A DNA stretch of 64,000 nt from Ruminococcus sp. (GTDB taxonomy: Bacteria; Bacillota; Clostridia; Oscillospirales; Ruminococcaceae), in the NCBI GenBank assembly GCA_021201755.1, contig JAJQEI010000016.1, positions 1-64,000 of the forward strand. Reading direction: 5' to 3'. Shown here in pieces: positions 39,645 through 48,972 of this stretch. The translations under genes were made by a program, and so were the position numbers. The notes beneath the pieces were generated by a model. The model did no database searches. It was not told the origin of the DNA and was given only the letters and a program-made list of their open reading frames with translations. Numbering within the stretch: the first letter of the stretch is position 1; every line of letters starts with the position of its first letter.

Positions 39645-39731
39645 ATTTTTATTATAATACAAATACCGTTCATTCAATTCATTCAAAAATAAAAATGTAC
39701 TAAAATAATCATTTCTAGGAGGAAATATTTT

Positions 39732-41111
39732 ATGAAATGCAAGAAGATTATTGTGGCGATCATCGGAATTGCTATAACCGCAACTGTTGTAGCATCGCTT
39801 TCCCTGACTTCATTTTTTGCTGATGCGGCAGATGAGTCAATTGGTACTGCATACCTATGTTATCAGGCAGGCGCTGACTCTTTTTGGGACGCTGATTCAG
39901 AATACCTGACTGCTGCCGATATTACTGGCGACGGTTCTTATTCTGTTACTGCAACAGCAAACATGGGCTCCGGTTCTATTGAATGTATGATTCTGACAAC
40001 AGATATCAATGCATTTGATTATGCGGAAGAGGGCGCATCCGCAGGTAACTACGGTATTCCGGAAGGATGTATTGCATACATTGCAATTGATTCTATTGAA
40101 ATTCAACGCACCAGTGGTGAGACAGATACGATTGAATACACCGGTCCTTCAGATGGTGCGTTCCGTACCAATGACGACGGTTCCACCATTCGTGTAAATA
40201 TCTGGAATATATGGCAATCACCCAATATCACAGATTTGGGCGGAAGCACATCTGACGATGAAACTAAGTTCGAATTTGCAGATGATACCGGCATTAACAC
40301 TGGTGATGTAATCGTTGTAAACTTCACTGTTAGCGGCACTGATGCTGATGACGACAACGGTGATAGCAATGGTGACAATGGTGATACAACTGATTCAGAC
40401 GTACCGTCTGATGCAATTGCAGAAGCTTATTTCTTAGGTAACATTGGCGCAGAATACTATTGGGGTGCCGACAGTGATTCCAACACCGGAAATGCTCCAA
40501 CAACAACCTACATTACTGGTGATGGTACTTATACTGTAACTTGGGATCTGGCAAACGGAGGCACAGATACTGTTGAATTCTTAGCAGTGGTTATCTCTCC
40601 TGTAAATGGTATCGAAAACTTTACTACCGATACATTTACAGATCTTGTTGTTACATTGGATGAAGTGAAGGTAGATGGCGTGGCGATTTCGGATTACACC
40701 GTAAGTGACAATGCAATTGACACTGCTTATTATGAATCCGGTGCTGGTGTTACAAGAATCTATCTCCACGACGATTGGGCTGGTACAGGCGTTGCTGACT
40801 TAGCAAGCGAAACTACGATTACTACAAGCATCGAAGTTATTTTCACTATCTCTGGTGCAGAATACGCAAATGATATGGGCGATGTAGATGGCGACGGCGA
40901 CATCGATGTTCAGGATGCATACATCGTTCAGGTGGAATTTACAAACATTTCTGCAGGTAAGGATGCTTCTTTCACAGATGCACAAAAAACTGCTGCTGAC
41001 ATAAACGAAGACGGAGAAATCACTATACGTGATGCTTACTACATTCAGGTATACTTTGCACAAACTTCTGCAGATATGAATCCCACATGGGAAGATGTAT
41101 TAGCTGGCTAA
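39732..41111 (+). CDS. Secreted dockerin protein with two related uncharacterised beta-rich modules
   Basis: Signal peptide; modules …AYLCYQAGADSFW… and …AYFLGNIGAEYYW…; dockerin GDVDGDGDIDVQDAYIVQVEF…ADINEDGEITIRDAYYIQVYF. Confidence 0.75.
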   Translation: MKCKKIIVAIIGIAITATVVASLSLTSFFADAADESIGTAYLCYQAGADSFWDADSEYLTAADITGDGSYSVTATANMGSGSIECMILTTDINAFDYAEEGASAGNYGIPEGCIAYIAIDSIEIQRTSGETDTIEYTGPSDGAFRTNDDGSTIRVNIWNIWQSPNITDLGGSTSDDETKFEFADDTGINTGDVIVVNFTVSGTDADDDNGDSNGDNGDTTDSDVPSDAIAEAYFLGNIGAEYYWGADSDSNTGNAPTTTYITGDGTYTVTWDLANGGTDTVEFLAVVISPVNGIENFTTDTFTDLVVTLDEVKVDGVAISDYTVSDNAIDTAYYESGAGVTRIYLHDDWAGTGVADLASETTITTSIEVIFTISGAEYANDMGDVDGDGDIDVQDAYIVQVEFTNISAGKDASFTDAQKTAADINEDGEITIRDAYYIQVYFAQTSADMNPTWEDVLAG

Positions 41112-41139
41112 AGTGACTACAAAATCACATAAATAAAAA

Positions 41140-41192
41140 ATCAGAATATGACTGCTGTGGTTGCCTTGCTGTAGCAGTCATATTTTTATAAA
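41140..41192 (+). terminator. Intrinsic terminator
   Basis: AATATGACTGCT…AGCAGTCATATTTTTA. Confidence 0.8.
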
Positions 41193-41210
41193 ATAAAAGG
41201 AGGCTTTTAT

Positions 41211-42059
41211 ATGAAAAAATGATTTACACCCTTTTCCGCTGTGATACTCACTGCCGGAATTTTCACCCAAACACTACAGGTATATGCAGCTGTTCGCTAT
41301 GATGCCGATGGTCAACCAATCTCTACTTCTGAACCGCCATATCTTGCATATTTAGGCATAGAAACCGGAGCAGAGACCCAAGAAATTCCTGGTGATATGA
41401 ATATCATGACGACAACATTTTCAGATGACGGCGATGATTACGTTTCAGTTACTTTCAGTGAAGAAAGCAACGTCATCCACTCACTAACGCTCAAAGCCAA
41501 TATCAATGCCTATGCTTACTTGCCAGACGATTTTTCAGCAGAAAGCGACAGCTTTGCGGATAATTGCAGTTTGTCTATATCAATCACATCTATAGAAATT
41601 CGCCGCATCACAGGTCAAACCGACACACTATCTCTCGTTGATACGCCTGCCAATAATTCCTTGCGCATCGATGATGACGGTACAATTTGCTATGACATTT
41701 GGAGTGATACAGTAGAAAATCTCGAAGGTGATGCCAATGCCGATGAAAATGGCTACCAATTGGAAAACGTGCAAATTCTCAGCTGTGGTGATACATTGAC
41801 TGTGTATTATACGACCAGTGGTATTGCAGACACTAGCTACAGTAAAGGGGATGTCAATCAAGACGGTACAATTACAACAATAGACGCATATCTCGCCCAA
41901 GTGGAATTTTCAGAACTTGCGGCTGGAAACGCCACTACGCTGACACAACTACAATATCTAGCAGCAGACGTAGACGGAAACAATATGATCAACAGTCTCG
42001 ACGCTTACTACATCCAAAAATATGCTGCCGAGCTTGCAGCAGGAAATAGTCCTACATGA
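41211..42059 (+). pseudogene. Secreted dockerin protein, paralog of 39732-41111, in-frame TGA at codon 4
   Basis: AAAAGGAGG RBS, ATG AAA AAA TGA TTT ACA CCC; MKK*FTPFSAVILTAGIFTQTLQVYA…; dockerin GDVNQDGTITTIDAYLAQVEF…ADVDGNNMINSLDAYYIQKY. Confidence 0.7.
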
Positions 42060-42222
42060 AAAAAATAATCCCTTGATATTTATACTAAATTTACAATAAG
42101 TCAATATGGAGTTATTTTTCCTATGATAGAATAAAAAAAAGTGTATTTTTGAAAAACAGAAATCGCTGCAAAAAATCATTTCATTACCCATCACAAGTTA
42201 AATACACCAAGGAGATGCTGTT

Positions 42223-42942
42223 ATGCTCAAATTTTTCGTTGATGAAGTCGACGGATCAGAAGTAACGATTACCGGTCTAGACGCAAGACACATTGGTTTG
42301 TCTTTGCGAATGCAGGTTGGCGATCCGTTGACAGTGTCCGCCTATGGAATAGATTATGCATGCCAAATCACATCCATTACACCAAAAGAGGTACGACTCA
42401 CCGTTTTATCCTCTTTACCTAGCGTTGCAGAGTCTAGTATCTCGGTAACATTGTATCAAGCTGTGCCAAAAGCAGACAAGCTGGTACACATCATCCAAAA
42501 AGCAGTAGAATTGGGTGCTGTGCGAATTGTTCCGATTTTAACACAAAATTGTATCTCACGTCCTAATGCAGTCGATTTTGACCGAAAACTATTTCGCCTA
42601 CAAAAAATCGCAAAAGCGGCTGCAAAACAATCCGGCCGTGGAATTATTCCACAGGTGACAAAGCTGATAACCATCGACGAAATGTGTAAAGAGCTACAGC
42701 TCAATAGCTGCAACCTGCTCTTGTACGAAAATGGTGGAAAACACTTTTCAGAAATTTCCCTTGAGGGAAAAACTGATATTTCTATCATCGTTGGCAGTGA
42801 AGGTGGCTTTACGCAAGACGAAGCACAGCAGATTCAGGAAGCGGGTGCAGAACGCATTTGGCTAGGAAATCGGATTCTTCGCTGTGAAACCGCACCGGTT
42901 ACAGCACTTTCTGTTTTGATGCATATGACAGGGAATTTATAA
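42223..42942 (+). CDS. rsmE: 16S rRNA (uracil1498-N3)-methyltransferase RsmE
   Basis: …LYQAVPKADKLVHIIQKAVELGAVRIVPILTQNCI…IIVGSEGGFTQDEAQQ…LGNRILRCETAPVTALSVLMH. Confidence 0.95.
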   Translation: MLKFFVDEVDGSEVTITGLDARHIGLSLRMQVGDPLTVSAYGIDYACQITSITPKEVRLTVLSSLPSVAESSISVTLYQAVPKADKLVHIIQKAVELGAVRIVPILTQNCISRPNAVDFDRKLFRLQKIAKAAAKQSGRGIIPQVTKLITIDEMCKELQLNSCNLLLYENGGKHFSEISLEGKTDISIIVGSEGGFTQDEAQQIQEAGAERIWLGNRILRCETAPVTALSVLMHMTGNL

Positions 42943-43049
42943 TCCTGTGAATTTGCATAAAATATTAGAAAAATAACTTGATTTTTACCGAAAACTATGA
43001 TATACTATAATTATATCAAAGGTGTATTTTATTGTGTGTCTGCTGCTCC

Positions 43050-43085
43050 TCGTACCGCAGTCGGCACAAAAAGCCAATGGTACGA
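43050..43085 (+). promoter_or_regulatory. Two-tier hairpin in leader of the following ORF
   Basis: TCGTACC(43050-43056)/GGTACGA(43079-43085) with inner GGC…GCC. Confidence 0.5.
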
Positions 43086-43100
43086 AGAATCGGGTGAATC

Positions 43101-43418
43101 ATGAAAGGAAAACTAATTGCTGCACTGGTTGTAACCGCTGTAACTGCTTCTATTGCTACAATTGCTGCACTAAAAAAAGCACGGGATAAGAAAATCATAC
43201 AATCGGAAGAAGACGATTGGATTACAGAATACGATGAAATCCCAGATGAAGATGCAGATATAGACGAAGAAACAGCCGTTCAAGCTGCGGAATCTAGCTG
43301 CTGTGCCTGTGACACAGAAGAAGACGATGTTGAGGCAGCATCGTCCGTTGAAACAGACACTCCAGAAGCAGATACACCGGCACAAGTTCACTTGGACGAT
43401 CCGGAAAAATCGGAATAA
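43101..43418 (+). CDS. Small acidic membrane-anchored hypothetical protein
   Basis: N-terminal TM then Asp/Glu-rich tail with SCCACD. Confidence 0.55.
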   Translation: MKGKLIAALVVTAVTASIATIAALKKARDKKIIQSEEDDWITEYDEIPDEDADIDEETAVQAAESSCCACDTEEDDVEAASSVETDTPEADTPAQVHLDDPEKSE

Positions 43419-43452
43419 TCACATTTCCGCTAAAGTCTAAAAAAGATTAGAT

Positions 43453-45544
43453 TTATTCTGTATACGGTAATGCATCAATGAGTTGTACTTGGAACTTGAG
43501 CAATATCAATGCATCGTCTCCATCTACACTGTTGCTTTCATTTACATCAGCATTATACCAAGCCTCATCAGTCAGTGACACGCTGCCAGAAACATATTTA
43601 TTCAATTTTATAACATCAGCCAGACTAACCGTACCGTCTAAATTGACATCGCCAATTGTCGTTGCAAAACTATCTTTATCATCAGCTGTGGTTGAAGTTG
43701 TTGTCGTCATCGTTGTTATAGACGTCGTACCAGAACCTGTCTCAGTGGTAGAATCCATACCCGAGTTGGTAGTTGTTGTCTCTGAGGAATCTGTAGAATT
43801 GGTGTCATCCGTAGTAGAATCCGGCGGTGTTGGTCTGTCATCCGTTGTCGTAGTCGTTTCACTGCTCGAGTCGTCCGAATCTAATGTACTGTCTGTTGTT
43901 GTGGTTTTGGTTGTATCTGAAGAATCCGTGCTGTCCGAAGTGGGATCCGGTGGTGTTGGTCTGTCATTTGTTGTCATAGTCGTTTCACTGCTCAAGTTGT
44001 CCGAATCTGACGTGCCGCTTGCTGTTGTTGTGGTTTCAGTTGTATCTGTGGAGTCTGTGCTGTCCGAAGTAGAATCCGGAGGTGTCGGTCTATCATCTTC
44101 ACTTGTTACTGTTGTATCGTTCGAATCAGATGTTGCATCCATTGTTGCCGTCGTTGTCGTTGTCTCATTATCGTCTGTTACAGTTGTAGTAGTTGTTGTT
44201 GTCGTCGAAGTGCTATCTTCAGACAATACTGTACCATCTGCCAGAGTAATGGTATAACCATTATAAATGATTGTGCCATAATTTTCTAGTGATGTAATAG
44301 TGCAGTCACCGGTCAATTCCCATGTACTTGTTTCATCAATGGTAACTACAGCGTTATTCGATACTGCCGTTCCACCTTCTGCGTTCTCTACAATATTGAT
44401 TGTACCAGTGAAATAACTGCCATTTTCCAGAGTCATATCCAATGTAGAAATGGTATCTACTACAATGTCACCCTCAAATACTTGACCATCAGCGATAAAT
44501 TCTACATTACCGCCGTTTGAACCAGCTGTACCCCATCCATGACTAGCATCATTTCCCAATACGCTGAGGAAATAGTATCCGTCAGCAGTTTCATTGTTTG
44601 TAATCTCTACACTTGACAAATAGATTGTGCAAGCCGTATTGGTTACGTGAATCACATCACCGTTGTTGCTAGTCAGTGTACCACCTTTCATAGAGAAAGA
44701 GGAGGTACCCTCGTCAGCATCGCCGGATTGGGATTGATAAATAAAAATAGTGTGGACATTTTCATCAGAGCTTGTGCCCTTTTCATCGTCCATATTGCCA
44801 TAAACGTCGCAATTTTCCAACGTGACAGAGTTATCACCTTCCACAACAATTGCTTCAGAATTGTTTGCTGTGAGTTCTGCATTAGAAACAGTGATATCCG
44901 CTGTGGAGTAAACCGCAGGTGAATTATACCCATATGTGGTATAAATACCACCATCTACAACAATGGTTCCACCGCCACGGTCAGAACGAATTGCTGCTGC
45001 GGAACTTCCTTGGGTTGTAACATCCAAATCGTAGGCATACAATGTGCCACCACCGGTAACCATAATACCACCAGAATTGTTTTGAGAGGTGCTGATGGTA
45101 GAATTAGAAATTGTGATAACGCTTTCGCCATAGTTATAGACACCGTTGCCACCAGAAGCATTTGTCGTAACATCTGCACCACTAATGGTTACGTTTGCAC
45201 CATTTAGTGCCAAAATAGCGGCATTCATGCCATAGAAATCACCAGCTTCTGTGTCAACCGTAATATCCTCCAATGTAACAGTTGCACCATCAATCAACAA
45301 TGCATTTTCGTCAGACGTGGAAGAATCATAAGATGTTCCAGAATAAGTACCGTCAGAGGAGATAGTCGTTGCAGCTGTACCCGTGTAACCGGAGGAACTA
45401 CTACTTCCGCCTCCGCCACTGCCGCTACTACTGCCGCCACCATCATCACCGGGGGGCAGCATAAACTGAAACGCACACTGCACTTTGGCAGAGTAGCACT
45501 GTGGACAAGATACAAGCGAAAATTTTCTTTTGATACTTACGCAT
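43453..45544 (-). CDS. Secreted parallel-beta-helix protein with repetitive Thr/Ser/Pro linker and dockerin; signal peptide out of frame through a C6 tract
   Basis: Signal frame MRKYQKKIFACILSTVLLCQSAVCVSVYAAP(R*) joins …PGDDGGGSSSG… if one C is removed; DRPTPPD linker repeats; dockerin GDVNLDGTVSLADVIKLNK…ADVNESNSVDGDDALILLKFQVQ. Confidence 0.7.
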
Positions 45545-45832
45545 ACATAGGGCTCCTTTCAATTTCAATCATTCAGAGTTACTTGAAATGAGTAACTGAG
45601 GCGTTGTTCCTATATTTTTAATTATAGCGATGATTCTTGAAATATTCTTGAAAATTTCGATGTTTTACAAAAAAATAACAAATATTTTTCGATAGAAAAC
45701 ATTAAAATATCAAATTATAACGACAATGCAGACGAAGTTCCCTACACTATGCGTAACTTTAAATCACACTTGCATTTTCCGAAATAAAATGTTATAATAA
45801 AGGAAAGTTTCACTTGAAATCGAGGGGTACAT

Positions 45833-46731
45833 ATGCAAACAAAAGACACTTTTCTCAGTTTCTACTTGTTGTCCAAAGAGGAACGTACAAAAATTATCAA
45901 AACCTTTCAGCTGAATTTATGGGAAAAATTGAACTTTGCCGACACATTGCAAAAAAATCCAGCAATGCAAAAGAAAATGGAGCAGCTGTTAATATCGCAG
46001 CTAAACGAGCTTTGGCGGAAAAGTCATACGTCACTGCCGGAGTTATTAAAAAAACTGGAACATATGTGCGATAATCAACGGTAAATCATGAAGAGAAAAA
46101 GGATACCATAAAACAAGCGAACTCATGCGATTCTGATAAACAAGAACAAAAAGGCAGTGAAAAATCTATCAATGCATATCACACTACGTCAATTAAACAA
46201 AAAGAAGAAAAGGATATGTTGAAGCCTTTAGAAACGGTTGCATCGATAGAAAAAGAGCAGGATGCACAACCAGAAAATTTAAAAATATCACAAGGCAAAT
46301 CCAGTCCAACAGAGGTATTCTTACAGTTAAAAGCCGATGTAGCACAAAATGCAGATGCAGATACACAGAATAAACTTGGTTATTGCTACTATTACGGAAA
46401 AGGTGTAGCGAAAAATCTAGTCGAAGCTGCCATGTGCTATCGAAAAGCCGCCGAACAGGATGATGCTGTCGGACAATATAACCTAGGCTATTGCTATTAT
46501 TTTGGGAAAGGACTGATTCAAAATTTTAGTGCAGCGGAACGATGGTTTTGGAAAGCGGCAAATCAAGGGCACGCAAATGGACAATATTTTCTCGGCGAAT
46601 GTTATTACTATGGGAATGGCATCAAACAAGACTATAAAATAGCTGTGTATTGGTATCAAAAAGCAGCAAAACAAGGTCACAAGGAAGCGCAAAATATGCT
46701 AAAATCGAGGAAATTAAAGCGATTTCTCTAG
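45833..46731 (+). pseudogene. Sel1-repeat protein, likely one gene split by a frameshift near 46075-46085
   Basis: ORF 45833-46084 and Sel1 repeats (LGYCYYYGKGVAKNLVEAAMCYRKAAEQ…) in another frame, continuously open from after ~46064. Confidence 0.55.
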
Positions 46732-46768
46732 ACAATATTTATCGCCAAAGCGCAACAGAAATATATTT

Positions 46769-47071
46769 TCATAGTAACGCATGAATACACTTCAAGCGGA
46801 AATTATCTCCTAGTTCTGGAAACAGTGTTGCCAGCCGAGAGGGAATTGCGATTAAATCTTCTTTTTGCTTATGTGTCAAGTGCTTCAAACGATATTCCAA
46901 TTTTTGTGCATTCGAACGTGTTTCGGTTTCCCATACACAAAGAACTTCCTCCGGTGGATGACTGCGTGTATATTTCGCTCCACCAGATTCTGCACCACAG
47001 TGCTGTCGAAATCGCCGTGAAAAATCAGTGGTAATGCCAGTATAAATAGAATTTCCCTTACAGCGCAACAT
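46769..47071 (-). CDS. GIY-YIG nuclease-superfamily protein
   Basis: GNSIYTGITTDFSRRFRQHCGAESGGAKYTRSH. Confidence 0.85.
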   Translation of the reverse strand: MLRCKGNSIYTGITTDFSRRFRQHCGAESGGAKYTRSHPPEEVLCVWETETRSNAQKLEYRLKHLTHKQKEDLIAIPSRLATLFPELGDNFRLKCIHALL

Positions 47072-47360
47072 ATAAATCTGATATATCTAATTTCCTCTAT
47101 TCCCACTGTGATTTTTTACCCCGATGTACTTCTTTTTATTATACCACAAATTCATATCCTTTGCAAATGTTCGAAAATGCGCATATTTTTGTGAAAAGTG
47201 CTATTTTTTCATTCAATGGAAAAGTGTTTTTTTCAAAATTCTTCTGTTTACAAGGCATAAAAAATATGTTATAATATTAAAGTATATCTAACCGATCTAT
47301 GTCGACGCACAAAAATTTGTGACAGACCAGAATTTTTATGAATGAGGTGTTTCTTTTAAA

Positions 47361-48881
47361 ATGAATACAAAAGAGAAAATAAAAGAACGGGAAGACGCAG
47401 TCTCGCAAGCACAAGAGGATACGATTACAATACCGGTAGTTGAAATTTTTCGACAAATCCGAAAATATTTCTTAATATGGGTGATTCTTGCAGTGGTATG
47501 TAGCGCACTCGTGTTTAGTATATCCCTGTGGAAAAGCGCCAGCTCCACAATGCCGCTAACCGCCATGGTAGGATTCTATTACGATGGCATTGAATTAGGG
47601 CTCGACCCCAATGGAAACGAGTTCAATGGAAATTCTATCAAGAATGACACTGTTATACAGACAACAATCACTGAAATGGGCATTGATTCTACCTTGTTAG
47701 AAACGATTCGCAATAGCATTAGCGTTTCCGGCGTTATTCCTAGTGATACAATCGATGAAATCATTGCTTATAAGAGTATTTTCTATGAAAACTACTCTAT
47801 AAATTCGGCACAAGAATTGATGAATGTTTCTTATTATTCATCGACCTTTATCATAGAATTTGATTATTCCCAAACAGGATTATCACGCTCTAAGGCTGCT
47901 AATTTTCTCAATAGTATGTTGAACAACTACAAAACCTATTTCATGCAAATTTATAATACAAGCGAAGCTTTCGGTCAAGTACTGACTGTCATTGATTATA
48001 TCGATTATGACTATGCACAAATAATTGATATATTCAGTAATACGCTGACATCGTTAAAAAACTACGTGGACACACTGATTGATGAAGACATATCGAGATT
48101 TCGGTCATCTGAAACCGGCTACAGCTTTTTTGACCTGAGTAAATCAATTAACATGCTACAAACAGTAGACGTACCAAATTTGTCTTCCTATATCCAAGCA
48201 AACAATATCACGAATGATAAGGACGCTTTGATCACCTATTATGAATATTGTATTGAAACGTCTACTCGTTCTCTTAAGTCTGCACAGAAAAATTTAGATA
48301 CTATCGTAGATTCCATCGAAAACTACCAAAAGGATTCTATTTTGATAATGAACTCTAATGATGATACTTCTACGACGCTAACACAAACTTCTGATGCATA
48401 TGATAACCTGATTGAACAAAAAATCAGTGCCCAATCCATAGTATCTAGTTATGAAGCACAAATCTCCGAATATGAATCAAGACTATCGAAAATCAAGAAA
48501 GGTACTGTCGCTACTTCAGTCGAAATGGAAAAAGCTGATGCGCTAATAGAAGATCTTTTCACCAAAATCAACGATATTATTGATACTGTTAATGCTACTT
48601 CCAATGAGTACTATGAAACCATTGTTTTGACAGATTCTTATAAAGTTCTCGTTCCAGCAAGCAGTTCTCTATCCAGTACAAGTTCCAACGCAATTTCCAG
48701 TATGATGCATCCTCTGTTGATTATCGAAGTTCTTTTGGTTGTAGTTTACCTTGTCTTTGCTACAGTTCGTGCATTTATCGTTACACATCGCAAAATCGTA
48801 TTGTCAAACGCAATTGGAGAAGATGACAGCGATGAGGAAACAGATGATGACACAGAAGAAGAGACAAAAAAGAAATCCTAA
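47361..48881 (+). CDS. Wzz/chain-length determinant-like membrane protein
   Basis: Two terminal TM segments enclosing a long coiled-coil region. Confidence 0.6.
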   Translation: MNTKEKIKEREDAVSQAQEDTITIPVVEIFRQIRKYFLIWVILAVVCSALVFSISLWKSASSTMPLTAMVGFYYDGIELGLDPNGNEFNGNSIKNDTVIQTTITEMGIDSTLLETIRNSISVSGVIPSDTIDEIIAYKSIFYENYSINSAQELMNVSYYSSTFIIEFDYSQTGLSRSKAANFLNSMLNNYKTYFMQIYNTSEAFGQVLTVIDYIDYDYAQIIDIFSNTLTSLKNYVDTLIDEDISRFRSSETGYSFFDLSKSINMLQTVDVPNLSSYIQANNITNDKDALITYYEYCIETSTRSLKSAQKNLDTIVDSIENYQKDSILIMNSNDDTSTTLTQTSDAYDNLIEQKISAQSIVSSYEAQISEYESRLSKIKKGTVATSVEMEKADALIEDLFTKINDIIDTVNATSNEYYETIVLTDSYKVLVPASSSLSSTSSNAISSMMHPLLIIEVLLVVVYLVFATVRAFIVTHRKIVLSNAIGEDDSDEETDDDTEEETKKKS

Positions 48882-48909
48882 ACAAACACATTTTTATTCC
48901 TCATAAAAG

Positions 48910-48953
48910 AAAAAATCCTCTTACAGTTATTAGATCTGCAAGAGGATTTTTCA
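48910..48953. terminator. Intrinsic terminator
   Basis: AAAAATCCTCTT…AAGAGGATTTTT. Confidence 0.8.
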
Positions 48954-48972
48954 TATGTAGAATTTATCTTAC

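Noticed and set aside
43478-44257. 259-aa + strand ORF, Val/Ser-rich
   Set aside because: Antisense shadow of the Thr/Ser linker of the dockerin protein (ACN/TCN codons read backwards as Val/Ser); no RBS or domain.
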